64,000 nucleotides of DNA. It comes from Nocardioides sp. S5 (GTDB lineage Bacteria > Actinomycetota > Actinomycetes > Propionibacteriales > Nocardioidaceae). The stretch's first letter is position 1. Each line of letters opens with the position of its first letter. Shown piece by piece: positions 1-9,310 of this stretch. Below the pieces are notes generated by a model. That model searched no databases and was not told the origin of the DNA. It saw nothing but the letters and a program-made list of their open reading frames with translations. A program made the translations under genes and the position numbers. The stretch covers positions 2,418,001 to 2,482,000 of the forward strand of contig NZ_CP022296.1 in assembly GCF_017310035.1 (NCBI RefSeq), read 5' to 3'.

Positions 1-476
1 ACATCCTCGGCCGCTCCGAGACCGTGCCGCCGGAGCCCGCGCTCGACGGCCCCCAGGGCGAGGAGAAGAAGCCCGCCGGTTGGGCGCCCACGCTGATCGA
101 GGAGGGTGGCGTCGTCACCGGCCTGGACTTCAGCACCGCCCACGAGCCGACCGGCGAGCTGATCGCCACCACCCTCATCAAGGGTGACGGTGCGAAGGTC
201 AAGGCCGGCGACACCCTGACCGTCGACTACCTCGGCCAGGTCTACAACGCCGAGGAGCCCTTCGACGAGTCCTACAGCGCCCAGCCGGCCGAGTTCCCGA
301 TCGGCGTCGGCCAGGTCATCGCCGGCTGGGACGAGCGCCTGGTGGGCCGCACGGTCGGCTCCCGCGTGATCCTCGAGATCCCGCCGGCCAAGGGCTACCC
401 CGAGGGCAATCCCGACGCGGGCATCGAGAAGACCGACACGCTCTTCTTCGTCGTCGACATCCTCGGCGTCTCCTGA
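1..476 (+). CDS. FKBP-type peptidyl-prolyl cis-trans isomerase (5' end outside window)
   Basis: This is the 3' part of a gene that runs in from the left edge: the frame is open from base 3, so the GTG at 24 need not be the start. The visible C-terminal ~95 residues form an FKBP domain (VDYLGQVY, FPIGVGQVIAGWDERLVG, LEIPPAKGYP), which catalyses cis-trans isomerisation of Xaa-Pro bonds. The upstream, charged, proline-rich part may link to a second FKBP domain, as in two-domain actinobacterial FKBP proteins (inference). In related actinobacteria an FKBP gene lies between pafA and pafB, which fits the pafB gene 48 bp downstream. Whether the protein is secreted cannot be seen because the N-terminus is missing. 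Confidence 0.85.
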   Translation, partial: ILGRSETVPPEPALDGPQGEEKKPAGWAPTLIEEGGVVTGLDFSTAHEPTGELIATTLIKGDGAKVKAGDTLTVDYLGQVYNAEEPFDESYSAQPAEFPIGVGQVIAGWDERLVGRTVGSRVILEIPPAKGYPEGNPDAGIEKTDTLFFVVDILGVS

Positions 477-524
477 CCGACCTCCGGGTCCACACACCGC
501 CAGCGGACAGAGGGGGAGCAGCGG

Positions 525-1499
525 ATGGCGCAGCCTCGGGCCGAGCGCTTGATGAACCTGCACATCCTGCTGCTGGGCGCGCGACGCTTCATCAGCAAGG
601 ACGCGATCCGCGAGGCGTGCTACCCCGAGCACGCCCGCGGACCGGCCGGTGACGAGGCGTTCGAGCGAGCCTTCGAGCGCGACAAGGACGCCCTGCGCCA
701 GATCGGGGCCGTGATCGAGGTCGGCAGCGCCGACGCGTTCTTCGACGACGAGATCGGCTACCGCATTCCGACCGAGCAGACCTCGTTGCCCGAGATCCGC
801 TTCGAGTCCGACGAGGCCGCGGTGCTGGGCCTCGCCGCGCAGGTCTGGCAGCAGGCGACCCTGGCGAAGGCGACCGGTCGCGCGCTGGCCAAGCTCAAGG
901 GCCAGGGCGTCGAGATCGACCCGTCCCGCCTGGAGGTGGTCGCCCCGGCGATCGCCGCCGACGAGCCGGCGTTCGAGCCGCTCTGGGACGCGGTCGGCAA
1001 GCGCCGCCAGGTGAGCTTCCCCTACCGGCGTGCCGACGAGACCGAGCCCACCACCCGCAGGATCCAGCCGTGGGGCCTCGCGCGCTCCTCGGGACGCTGG
1101 TACGTCGTCGGCCTCGACGTCGACCGCGGTGCTGAGCGGGTCTTCCGCCTCTCGCGCATCGTGGGTCCGGTCCGCGCCACCGGCAAGTCCGGGGCGTACG
1201 ACGTCCCGGCCGGCACCGACGTACGCGCTGTCGCCCGGCGGCTGTCCCCGTCGTTCCCGTCGGTGCGGGCCGAGGTCCTCCTGCGGCAGGGCACCGGCGT
1301 GGGACTGCGACGGCGCGCGGAGAGCGTCACCGCGGAGACGGACCGTCCAGGGTGGGACCTGCTCGTGGTGGAGGGACCGGTCCACGAGCTCTCCGACGAG
1401 GTGCTGACCTACGGCGCTGACGTCGTCGTCCAGGGACCCGAGGCGCTGCGCGCCGACGTGGTGGCCCGTCTGCGCGCAGTGGCGGGGGAGGCCCGATGA
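525..1499 (+). CDS. pafB: PafB, WYL-domain transcriptional activator of the DNA-damage response
   Basis: The product has 324 aa: an N-terminal winged-helix region (about 1-85) and a WYL domain (about 152-200, with RWYVVGLD at 191-198) followed by a WCX-type C-terminal part. PafB and PafC together activate the LexA-independent DNA-damage regulon in mycobacteria, by supporting RNA polymerase at promoters with a TGTCRGTG element. The ATG at 525 follows a clear GGGGGAG ribosome binding site. The stop overlaps the pafC start by 4 bp (ATGA), indicating translational coupling. The order pafB-pafC-tatA-tatC-helY is that of Mycobacterium, which supports the assignment over other WYL paralogues. Confidence 0.93.
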   Translation: MAQPRAERLMNLHILLLGARRFISKDAIREACYPEHARGPAGDEAFERAFERDKDALRQIGAVIEVGSADAFFDDEIGYRIPTEQTSLPEIRFESDEAAVLGLAAQVWQQATLAKATGRALAKLKGQGVEIDPSRLEVVAPAIAADEPAFEPLWDAVGKRRQVSFPYRRADETEPTTRRIQPWGLARSSGRWYVVGLDVDRGAERVFRLSRIVGPVRATGKSGAYDVPAGTDVRAVARRLSPSFPSVRAEVLLRQGTGVGLRRRAESVTAETDRPGWDLLVVEGPVHELSDEVLTYGADVVVQGPEALRADVVARLRAVAGEAR

Positions 1500-2491
1500 G
1501 CGTCCAGGCCGGCGACACCGCACCGGACCAGGTCGCCCGGCTGCTCGCCCTGGTCCCCTACCTGCTCGCACGCGGTGAGGTGCGCCTCGACGACGCCGCC
1601 ACCCACTTCGGCACCGACGCCGACCAGATCGAGCGCGACCTGCGGCTGCTGTTCATGACCGGCCTCTCGCCGGGCCTCCCCGGGGACCTCATCGAGGTCG
1701 ACCTCGACGCGCTCGAGGGTGACCGGGTCATCCGCGTCGACAACGCCGACTACCTCGCTCGTCCGGTGCGCTTCTCGCCGGCCGAGGCCACCGCACTCGT
1801 GGTGGCGCTGCGCACGATGGTCGAGGCGGCGCCCGACGAGGCCCGCGACGTCATCGAGCGCACCCTGGCCAAGCTCGAGCAGGCCGCCGGCCAGGACGGC
1901 GAGGGGCTGCTCCGGCTCCACGTGGCGCCCACGCCGCTGGAGACCAGCGCGGTCGTGCCGGTGCTCGAGTCCGCCGTGCGCCACGGACGCCAGGTCGAGA
2001 TCACCTACCACGTCGCCTCGCGGGACGAGGAGTCACGTCGTGTCGTCGACCCGCGGGGGCTCGCCCGCGTCGAGGACCTGCTCTACCTCGACGCGTGGTG
2101 CCACACCGCGCAGGGGGACCGGGCCTTCCGGGTGGACCGCATCCTCGCCGCCACCGAGCTCGACACCCCGGTCGCCGATCCCGGTGCCCGCGCGCGGGAC
2201 CTGACCGGCGGTTGGTTCAGCGACGCCGAGACCACCACCGTCACGCTGCGCCTGGCCCCGCCGGCGCGCTGGGTGATCGAGTACTACCAGGTGCGCGCGC
2301 AACGCCCCGGTCCCGACGACACGGTCGACGTCGACCTCGAGGTCGCGAGCGAGCAGTGGGTGCGGTCGCTGCTCCTGCGCCTGGCGCCCCACGCCACCGT
2401 GCTGGCCCCCACCGACCTGGCCGCAACGATCTCGGCGTCCGCACGTGCGGCGCTCCGCCACTATGAGGCGAACGGCGTAGACTTCTCCTGA
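1496..2491 (+). CDS. pafC: PafC, WYL-domain partner of PafB
   Basis: This 331-aa second member of the PafBC pair has the same build: N-terminal winged helix (about 12-80), a WYL domain (about 150-210, with the variant core LLYLDAW) and a C-terminal WCX-like extension. In mycobacteria the two act as a heterodimer at RecA-NDp promoters. Here the gene starts inside the pafB stop codon, so equal expression is likely. Sixty bases separate its stop from tatA, and that gap contains a TACGAT -10-like hexamer near 2496 that could give tatAC its own promoter. A candidate target promoter lies in this window before sbcD. Confidence 0.92.
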   Translation: MSVQAGDTAPDQVARLLALVPYLLARGEVRLDDAATHFGTDADQIERDLRLLFMTGLSPGLPGDLIEVDLDALEGDRVIRVDNADYLARPVRFSPAEATALVVALRTMVEAAPDEARDVIERTLAKLEQAAGQDGEGLLRLHVAPTPLETSAVVPVLESAVRHGRQVEITYHVASRDEESRRVVDPRGLARVEDLLYLDAWCHTAQGDRAFRVDRILAATELDTPVADPGARARDLTGGWFSDAETTTVTLRLAPPARWVIEYYQVRAQRPGPDDTVDVDLEVASEQWVRSLLLRLAPHATVLAPTDLAATISASARAALRHYEANGVDFS

Positions 2492-2551
2492 CGTGGCTAC
2501 GATGCGTCCGCACGAGACCGAGAACGACCCCGAGAACGACGGAGTGACCTC

Positions 2552-2845
2552 ATGATCAACCCCATGGTCGGCATGCCGCAGGGTCTGGAGTGGCTGGTGA
2601 TCCTCGCGATCGTCGTGCTCGTCTTCGGCGCGGCCAAGCTCCCCGACCTCGCCCGCAGCTCCGGTCAGGCGCTGCGCATCTTCAAGACCGAGACCAAGGG
2701 CCTGCGCGACGACAAGGACGACGCCGACGAGCAGAAGACGCCCGAGCAGCTCGAGATCGAGCACCGTGACCAGACGCAGGCCACGGCACACAACGAGGCC
2801 TCGGGCGAGGTGCTGCGCGAGCGGCGCGACGACACCACCGCCTGA
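2552..2845 (+). CDS. tatA: TatA/E, twin-arginine translocase pore subunit
   Basis: The product is 97 aa. It has a single N-terminal transmembrane helix (about 12-27, starting GLEWLVILAI), then the conserved hinge FGAAKLPDL (25-33), an amphipathic helix and a highly charged, acidic/basic C-terminal tail, all standard for TatA. It oligomerises at the cytoplasmic membrane to move folded twin-arginine substrates. The ATG follows a GGAGTGACC ribosome binding site. tatC begins 5 bp after the stop, so the two are almost certainly cotranscribed. No tatB-like gene is present in the window. Confidence 0.95.
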   Translation: MINPMVGMPQGLEWLVILAIVVLVFGAAKLPDLARSSGQALRIFKTETKGLRDDKDDADEQKTPEQLEIEHRDQTQATAHNEASGEVLRERRDDTTA

Positions 2846-2850
2846 CCCGG

Positions 2851-3687
2851 GTGAGGATCTCCGGCCTCATCGGTCTGTTCAAGGGACCGTCGCCAGAGGC
2901 CGTCGGCCCGGACGGTCGGATGGCGCTCTCGGACCACTTCCGCGAGTTCCGCGCGCGCCTGCTGCGGGTCATGCTCGTCTTCACGGTCGCGCTCGTGGTC
3001 GCCCTGGTGTTCCGGCACGCTCTGCTCGACCTCGTCGTCGGCCCTTACGAAGCCGCGCAGGCCACCCTCCCGGAGGGCACCACCAACGCCACCACGCGTG
3101 GGGCCGGAGGCGGGCTGCTGCTCTGGCTCACGCTGTGCGGCTTCGCCGCCGGCATCGTGACGGCGCCCTACTGGCTCTACCAGATCTGGGCGTTCGTGCT
3201 GCCCGGGCTGTACGCGCAGGAGCGCCGGATGAGCCGCATCTTCGCCGGAGTCGCCGGCCCGCTCTTCATCTCCGGCGTGGTCCTCGGCTACGTCACGTTG
3301 CAGGTCGCGCTGGAGGTGTTGATCGGGTTCAACCCTGACAACGTCACCAACCTCATCGACTTCAACGACTACCTCCAGTTCTTCACCCGGACGCTGTTCG
3401 TCTTCGGCCTTGCCTTCAACATCCCGGTCTTCGTCGTGCTGCTCAACTTCGCCGGGGTGGTGAAGGGCGCGTCGCTCAAGGCGTACAGGCCCTGGATCGT
3501 CATCGGCACCTTCATCTTCGCCGCGGTGGCGACGCCGTCCGCGGACCCCTTCACGATGACCCTGATGGCCGTGCCGATGGTGGTGCTGTTCTTCCTCTCG
3601 GAGGCCATCGCCCGGTTCAACGACCGTCGGCGCGCCCGCAAGGCCCCCAACGCCGGGCTGGGCCCCGACGAGCTGTCTGCCATCTGA
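2851..3687 (+). CDS. tatC: TatC, twin-arginine translocase receptor subunit
   Basis: The 278-aa multi-pass protein carries the TatC signature: the N-terminal cytosolic motif DHFREFRARLLRV, followed by six predicted transmembrane helices and the conserved FVLPGLYAQERR segment after helix 2. TatC binds twin-arginine signal peptides and recruits TatA. The start is GTG at 2851, 5 bp after tatA. The C-terminal tail (RFNDRRRARKAPNAG) is basic and cytosolic. The next gene starts 23 bp downstream. Confidence 0.95.
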   Translation: MRISGLIGLFKGPSPEAVGPDGRMALSDHFREFRARLLRVMLVFTVALVVALVFRHALLDLVVGPYEAAQATLPEGTTNATTRGAGGGLLLWLTLCGFAAGIVTAPYWLYQIWAFVLPGLYAQERRMSRIFAGVAGPLFISGVVLGYVTLQVALEVLIGFNPDNVTNLIDFNDYLQFFTRTLFVFGLAFNIPVFVVLLNFAGVVKGASLKAYRPWIVIGTFIFAAVATPSADPFTMTLMAVPMVVLFFLSEAIARFNDRRRARKAPNAGLGPDELSAI

Positions 3688-3710
3688 TCCGGCTCTGAGA
3701 GGCTGGTCCC

Positions 3711-4109
3711 ATGCAGGCCGCGATCACCGATGTCGACCCGTTCGACCTGCCCGACTGGCTGGGCACCCACGACGTGGTGTGGCGCGCGGACCAGGGCCTG
3801 CGGACCGGTCACCTGGTCCGCGGTCGACTGAAGGCGGACAGCGACGAGGCGCTCGAGATCGCCTGCGACCTGCTGGCCGTCGACGAGGCCTACCCCGAGC
3901 CCGTCGTCGACGACGCGGGCCGGCTCCGCGTGCACCAGGCCTGGCGGCACGGCCAGGTCGTCATCGGCGAGATCGACTCCCGACTCGTCCTCGCGGTCCC
4001 CGGCACCCGCTTCGGTCCCGACCTCGTGCTCGAGGCACTCGGACGCCTGGCTCGCGCCGTGGGCGCACACGCCGATCGCTACGCCGCCCTGCTGCGGCTC
4101 GGGGCGTAG
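3711..4109 (+). CDS. Conserved hypothetical protein, 132 aa
   Basis: I do not recognise a characterised family. The acidic protein (132 aa, no signal peptide or membrane helix) has an alternating strand/helix look with the segments LRTGHLVRGRL, ALEIACDLLAVDEAYPEPV, RVHQAWRHGQVVIGE and RLVLAVPG. It sits between tatC (23 bp) and the lipid kinase gene (23 bp) on the same strand, in a position that is lineage-specific relative to mycobacteria. A cytosolic location is likely. No function is assigned. Confidence 0.7.
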   Translation: MQAAITDVDPFDLPDWLGTHDVVWRADQGLRTGHLVRGRLKADSDEALEIACDLLAVDEAYPEPVVDDAGRLRVHQAWRHGQVVIGEIDSRLVLAVPGTRFGPDLVLEALGRLARAVGAHADRYAALLRLGA

Positions 4110-4132
4110 CACCGGGGGATAGGGTCGCGCTC

Positions 4133-5035
4133 ATGCACGACCCCTCAGCACCCGACTCGGTCCGGGGCCGCGAGATCGCGCTGCTGACGAATCCCACGTC
4201 GGGCCGGGGCCGAGGCGCCCGGCACCGTGACGTCGCGCTCGCCCGCCTGCGGGAGAGCGGGTTCGTGGTGCGCAACCTCCAGGGCCGTGACGCCGACGAG
4301 GCGGCCGACCTCGCGGCCGGCTGCGTGGCCGACGGGGTCGAGGCGCTCGTGGTGTGCGGCGGCGACGGACTGGTGCACCTCGGTGTCCAGGCGGTGGCCG
4401 GGACCGGCGTACCCCTCGGCCTGATCCCCAGCGGGACCGGCAACGACGTCGCGCGCTACCTCGCCCTCCCGCGCACCGATCCGGTGGCTGCGGCGGACCG
4501 CATCATCGCCTCCCGCACGCGCACCATCGACCTCGCCCGCAGCGGCGACCGCTGGTTCGTCACCGTGCTGGCGGCCGGCTTCGACGCCATCGTCAACGAG
4601 CGCGCCAACGCCATGACGTGGCCGCACGGCCAGATGCGCTACAACCTCGCCACGCTGGCCGAGCTGCGCACCTTCCGGCCGATCCACTACGTCCTGCAGC
4701 TCGACGGCGAGACCGTCGAGCACGACGCCATGCTCGTGGCGGTCGGCAACGGCCCGTCCTTCGGTGGTGGACTGCGCATCACCGAGGGCGCGTTGCTCGA
4801 CGACGGCATGCTGGACGTCGTGGTCATCACCCAGATGAGCAAGTCCAAGCTGGTGCGGTCCTACCCGCGGCTGTTCACCGGGCGCATCGACGGCGTCGCG
4901 GAGTACGTCCACCGGCGGGTCCGCTCGGTCACCGTCGCCGCCCCCGGCATCGTGTCGTACGCCGACGGCGAGCGCTTCGGCCCGCTGCCCCTCACCGTCG
5001 AGTGCGTCCCCGGCGCCCTGGAGGTCATCGCATGA
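4133..5035 (+). CDS. Diacylglycerol/sphingosine-kinase-family lipid kinase
   Basis: This 300-aa DAGK_cat family protein carries the nucleotide-binding GGDG motif at 76-79 (VVCGGDGLVHLG), the GTGND motif at 101-105 and the C-terminal lobe with SFGGGLRI and DDGMLDVVVI. The family phosphorylates lipid hydroxyls such as diacylglycerol using ATP at the membrane face; the exact substrate is not visible. The start was set at ATG 4133, where a TAGGGT hexamer lies 7 nt upstream, suggesting a leaderless transcript, and where homologous sequence begins. The stop overlaps the helicase start by 4 bp. The frame is open further upstream, but that part has no family resemblance. Confidence 0.85.
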   Translation: MHDPSAPDSVRGREIALLTNPTSGRGRGARHRDVALARLRESGFVVRNLQGRDADEAADLAAGCVADGVEALVVCGGDGLVHLGVQAVAGTGVPLGLIPSGTGNDVARYLALPRTDPVAAADRIIASRTRTIDLARSGDRWFVTVLAAGFDAIVNERANAMTWPHGQMRYNLATLAELRTFRPIHYVLQLDGETVEHDAMLVAVGNGPSFGGGLRITEGALLDDGMLDVVVITQMSKSKLVRSYPRLFTGRIDGVAEYVHRRVRSVTVAAPGIVSYADGERFGPLPLTVECVPGALEVIA

Positions 5036-7848
5036 GCACCCCGTCCAGCACCCCGTCCGAGGACCAGCAGACGCCCGCCGAGCGCTACGCAGCGTTCCGG
5101 CGCGAGCAGTCCTTCCCGATGCTGAAGGACTTCTCGGGCCTCTACGGCTTCGAGCTCGACGACTTCCAGGTGCGGGCCTGCCAGGAGATCGAGCAGGGGC
5201 GCGGGGTGCTGGTCGCGGCGCCCACCGGCTCCGGCAAGACCATCGTCGGCGAGTTCGCCATCCACCTCGCCCTGCAGACCGGTCGCAAGGCGTTCTACAC
5301 CACGCCCATCAAGGCACTGTCGAACCAGAAGTACCACGACCTGGTCAAGCGCTACGGCGCCGACAACGTGGGTCTGCTGACCGGCGACAACGTCATCAAC
5401 GGTGAGGCGCCCGTGGTCGTGATGACCACGGAGGTGCTGCGCAACATGCTCTACGCGAGCTCGCGGACCCTGCTGGGACTGGGCTACGTGGTCATGGACG
5501 AGGTGCACTACCTCGCCGACCGGATGCGGGGCGCGGTCTGGGAGGAGGTCATCATCCACCTGCCGGAGTCGGTGACCCTGGTGTCGCTGTCGGCGACGGT
5601 GTCCAACGCCGAGGAGTTCGGCGAGTGGCTGGCGACCGTGCGCGGTGAGACCACCACGATCCTGGAGGAGAAGCGGCCGGTGCCGCTGTTCCAGCACGTC
5701 ATGGTGGGGCGCCGGCTGCTCGACCTCTTCGCCTCCTCCGACGTCGACGCGAGCGCCGGCTTCGTCAAGGAGGGCGCCCCGGTCAACGAGGAGCTCACCC
5801 GCATCGCCCGCGACGACTGGGCCAGCACCCGCCTCATGCGCGACCGCCGCTCTCCCCGCAAGGGCAAGCCGGGCTCGTCGAAGAACCCGCGGTCGGTCGG
5901 CAACGGGCGCCGCGTCTGGATCCCGAGCCGGGTGGACGTCGTGGAGCGGCTGGACCGGGAGGGGCTGCTCCCGGCGATCATGTTCATCTTCAGCCGCGCC
6001 GGGTGCGACGCGGCGGTCAGCCAGCTCGTCCAGGCCAACACGCGGCTCACCACGGCGGCCGAGCGCGACGAGATCTTCGCCCGGGTGGAGGAGGCCTCGC
6101 GCTCGCTGCCCGAGGAGGACCTCCACGTCCTGGGCTACCACGAGTTCCTCGACGGCCTCACCCGCGGCATCGCCGCCCACCACGCCGGCCTGCTGCCGGC
6201 GTTCAAGCAGGTGGTCGAGGAGCTGTTCCAGGAAGGGCTGGTGAAGGTGGTCTTCGCCACCGAGACCCTTGCCCTGGGCATCAACATGCCCGCCCGCACG
6301 GTGGTCATCGAGAAGCTCTCCAAGTGGAACGGCGAGAGCCACGCCAACCTGACGCCGGGGGAGTACACCCAGCTCACGGGTCGCGCCGGTCGGCGCGGGC
6401 TCGACATCGAGGGCCACGGCGTCGTGCTCTACCAGCCCGGCATGAACCCGGGCGAGGTCGCCGGCCTCGCCTCCACGCGTACGTATCCGCTCCGCTCGTC
6501 GTTCCGGCCGTCCTACAACATGGCCGTCAACCTCGTGCACCAGTTCGGCCGGGCGCGCTCGCGCGAGCTGCTCGAGCAGTCCTTCGCCCAGTTCCAGGCC
6601 GACAAGGCCGTGGTCGGTCTCGCGCGGCAGGTGCACAAGGCTGAGGAGGCGCTCGAGGGCTACCGCGAGGCCGCGACGTGCCACGTCGGTGACTTCATGG
6701 AGTACGCCGGACTGCGCCGCCTCATCTCCGACCTCGAGAAGGGCGCCTCCCGCGAGCGCCGGCAGGACCGCCGCGGCGAGGCGGCTGCGTCCCTGGGCAA
6801 GCTGCGGCCCGGCGACGTGATCCAGGTGCCGGCCGGCAAGTTCAGCGGGCTCGCCGTCGTCGTCGACCCCGGGACCTCCGGTGACGAGCCGCGGCCCTAC
6901 GTCGTGACCGCCGACCGCCAGGCGCGTCGGCTGGCGATGATGGACTTCCCCGTGCCGGTGCAGTCGATCGGCCGGCTCCGGATCCCCAAGTCGTTCAACG
7001 GCCGCAACCCGGCCCAGCGCCGCGAGCTCGCCAACGCGCTGCGCTCGCGCGCCGACTCCTTCGACGCGCCCGGCCCACGGCGTACGAAGCAGGAGTCCTT
7101 CAGCGACTCGCCCACCGACCGCGAGATCGGGCGGCTGCGCGCCGAGCTGAAGTCCCACCCGTGCCACCAGTGCCCCGAGCGCGAGGACCACTCGCGGTGG
7201 GCCGAGCGCTACTTCAAGCTCGAGCGCGACACCGAGACGCTCAAGCGTCGCGTCGACAACCGCACCAACACCGTCGCGCGCACCTTCGACCGGGTCTGCG
7301 ACGTCCTCACCGCCCTCGGCTACCTCGATGGCGACAAGGTGACCGAGCGGGGCTCGCACCTGCGCCGGATCTACACCGACATGGACCTCGTCGCCGCCGA
7401 GGCGATCCGGGCCGGAGCGCTCGACGAGCTGGCGCCCTCGGAGCTCGCCGCGGTGCTGTCGGCGCTGGTCTTCGAGGCGCGACGGGCCGACGACGCCACC
7501 TCGCCCAAGATGCCGGGTGGCCAGGTGCGTCCGGTGCTGGCCGAGGTCGTACGCCTCTGGGGCCAGCTCGACGCTCTCGAGCGCGACCACAAGCTCGACT
7601 TCCTCCGGGAGCCCGACATGGGGTTCGCGTGGGCGGCGTGGCGCTGGGCGGAGGGCGACGACCTCGACGACGTCCTGATGGTCACTGGCCTCTCGGCCGG
7701 AGACTTCGTGCGCTGGATGAAGCAGCTGCTCGACCTCTGCGGCCAGGTCGCCGACGCGGCCGGGGACACCGACCTGCGCTCCACGGCCCGGGCCACGGCC
7801 AAGCTGCTGAAGCGCGGCGTCATCGCCTACAGCGTGCTGGCGGAGTGA
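5032..7848 (+). CDS. helY: HelY, Ski2/Mtr4-like DExH-box RNA helicase
   Basis: The product has 938 aa. Domains in order: Walker A APTGSGKT (63-70), DEVH box (156-159), helicase motif VI QLTGRAGRRGLD, a middle insertion rich in basic residues, and a C-terminal DSHCT domain. This is the architecture of Ski2-like helicases that unwind structured RNA in an ATP-dependent way. HelY of mycobacteria is encoded at the same place after tatC. The ATG at 5032 overlaps the previous stop (ATGA). A cysteine cluster, CHQCPERE, lies in the C-terminal third. The protein is probably cytosolic and involved in RNA processing; the exact substrate is unknown. Confidence 0.92.
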   Translation: MSTPSSTPSEDQQTPAERYAAFRREQSFPMLKDFSGLYGFELDDFQVRACQEIEQGRGVLVAAPTGSGKTIVGEFAIHLALQTGRKAFYTTPIKALSNQKYHDLVKRYGADNVGLLTGDNVINGEAPVVVMTTEVLRNMLYASSRTLLGLGYVVMDEVHYLADRMRGAVWEEVIIHLPESVTLVSLSATVSNAEEFGEWLATVRGETTTILEEKRPVPLFQHVMVGRRLLDLFASSDVDASAGFVKEGAPVNEELTRIARDDWASTRLMRDRRSPRKGKPGSSKNPRSVGNGRRVWIPSRVDVVERLDREGLLPAIMFIFSRAGCDAAVSQLVQANTRLTTAAERDEIFARVEEASRSLPEEDLHVLGYHEFLDGLTRGIAAHHAGLLPAFKQVVEELFQEGLVKVVFATETLALGINMPARTVVIEKLSKWNGESHANLTPGEYTQLTGRAGRRGLDIEGHGVVLYQPGMNPGEVAGLASTRTYPLRSSFRPSYNMAVNLVHQFGRARSRELLEQSFAQFQADKAVVGLARQVHKAEEALEGYREAATCHVGDFMEYAGLRRLISDLEKGASRERRQDRRGEAAASLGKLRPGDVIQVPAGKFSGLAVVVDPGTSGDEPRPYVVTADRQARRLAMMDFPVPVQSIGRLRIPKSFNGRNPAQRRELANALRSRADSFDAPGPRRTKQESFSDSPTDREIGRLRAELKSHPCHQCPEREDHSRWAERYFKLERDTETLKRRVDNRTNTVARTFDRVCDVLTALGYLDGDKVTERGSHLRRIYTDMDLVAAEAIRAGALDELAPSELAAVLSALVFEARRADDATSPKMPGGQVRPVLAEVVRLWGQLDALERDHKLDFLREPDMGFAWAAWRWAEGDDLDDVLMVTGLSAGDFVRWMKQLLDLCGQVADAAGDTDLRSTARATAKLLKRGVIAYSVLAE

Positions 7849-7925
7849 CCCGGGAGACCACGCGGCAACCAGATGGTCGCCCGGAGCGTCTCCCCTCGCA
7901 GGAACGTGGGACATCAGGAGGCTTC

Positions 7926-9281
7926 ATGCGGAGATTCATCGCCGGCGTCGTTGCGGCACTGCTGTTGCCACTGCTGGGCGTCGTCGTCGAGCAGCCCGCC
8001 GTGGCGGCCCCCGAGACGGCACCGACTCCGCGCGTGAAGCACGTCGAGCGCTCGTACGGTGCCGGAGCCGTGCGCCTCGCACCGCGACAGGGCCTCGACA
8101 TCGGGTTCCGTGCCCGGCGCGGCGACGAGGTGATGATCGAGGTGCGCAGTCGCCGAGATCGCTTCGCTCCCTGCTCCTTCACCCAGACGATCGCGGACGC
8201 GCGAGGCCGTCGGACCGCCAGGGTCGACTACTCCACGTCCGCACGGATCATGCGGGTGCGCAGCACCGGTCGTGTCGAGCTGCGCTTCCGCGGAGCGTGC
8301 GGGTTCGACGCGGGCAGGGATCCGCACCCGGTCAGCGTCCGGCTGGTCAAGGTCCGCAGCCGCGAGGTGGCCCGCGACGACCGCACCGCCGTGCGCGGTG
8401 AGCGACCGGGCTACCTCGACGTGGCGTGGGTCCGCGTCGCCCGCGACGGACGGGACACGCTGACCCTCCGGACCAGTGACGGCACCGTCCAGCGGGTGCA
8501 GAGGAGCAGGGTCGTCGTCGGCGACCGGGTGTTCCGCGACTCCCTCGTCGGCTCGGTCTCGGTCGAGGCCGGCCAGCGGATCCTCCTCCCGCTCCGTGGC
8601 CCGCAGCTCAGAACAGGAATGCGCGTCGGACTCGTCGCTCCTGCCAAGGGCTACGCGGAGTCCCTGCGGGCGCGGGAGCACCGCGTGGAGCTCGACGGAC
8701 CGGCCCTGACGCTGCCGGCGGAGCCCGGCCGCGAGCACGTGCTGGTCTACGCCGCCACCGCCGAGGATCGTCCCTACGTCCTCCCGCTCGGCATCCCGGA
8801 GAACGCGGGAGACATCGACGACCCGACGTGGTGGCCGTGGCGGACCTACACCGGATGCGCCGATCCCGACGACCCGACGCTGCGTCGGACGATCGTCGCC
8901 AGTGACCCCGAGGGAGCCGGACCCGAGGCCCTGCAGGTGCGGATGCGGCGCACGGTGCGTGTCCCGGACCTCGTGGTGGGAGGGCCGCCGGTCACGTTCT
9001 CGTCCGTGGAGCCGGGCACCCGCTTCTTCGCGGCGATACCGGTCCCAGCGGTCGGCGCCGTGCGCCTGAGTGCCACCGACGTGTCGACCACCGGTAGGTG
9101 GCAGACGTGGGTGCCGCCGGTCTTCTGCCCGCGGGATTGCATGTACCCGGGCCTGTCAGCAGGCCCTGACGCGTTGACGGCTGACGGCTACTTCTTCAGC
9201 GCTGCACCTCACGAGCTCCAGCTCACCTTCGCGCCGAGCGCGTCCGGCAGCGTGACGCTGCAGCTCACCGACATCCCGTAG
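7926..9281 (+). CDS. Secreted protein of unknown function, 451 aa
   Basis: The N-terminus is a signal peptide (MRRF, hydrophobic 6-20, cleavage likely after AVA near 27), so the protein is exported. The mature part is rich in beta-strand-like alternation and arginine/valine, and contains the cysteine-bearing segments ASYTGCADPDDP-like (near 310) and VFCPRDCMYPG (near 410). No catalytic motif or known domain was recognised. A strong ribosome binding site (AGGAGG, 5 nt spacing) supports ATG 7926. The gene is 77 bp after helY, in the place where mycobacteria encode a membrane protein, but it does not look like that protein. Confidence 0.75.
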   Translation: MRRFIAGVVAALLLPLLGVVVEQPAVAAPETAPTPRVKHVERSYGAGAVRLAPRQGLDIGFRARRGDEVMIEVRSRRDRFAPCSFTQTIADARGRRTARVDYSTSARIMRVRSTGRVELRFRGACGFDAGRDPHPVSVRLVKVRSREVARDDRTAVRGERPGYLDVAWVRVARDGRDTLTLRTSDGTVQRVQRSRVVVGDRVFRDSLVGSVSVEAGQRILLPLRGPQLRTGMRVGLVAPAKGYAESLRAREHRVELDGPALTLPAEPGREHVLVYAATAEDRPYVLPLGIPENAGDIDDPTWWPWRTYTGCADPDDPTLRRTIVASDPEGAGPEALQVRMRRTVRVPDLVVGGPPVTFSSVEPGTRFFAAIPVPAVGAVRLSATDVSTTGRWQTWVPPVFCPRDCMYPGLSAGPDALTADGYFFSAAPHELQLTFAPSASGSVTLQLTDIP

Positions 9282-9310
9282 CCGTCGGACGTGTGTGGAA
9301 GGCTCTCGCC

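Noticed and set aside
4861..7914. Long open frame (about 1000 codons) on the minus strand opposite helY
   Set aside because: It is the mirror of the helY coding strand in a GC-rich genome; its translation is low-complexity Val/Leu/Arg/Gly/His-rich and has no motif, while the plus strand has complete helicase motifs.
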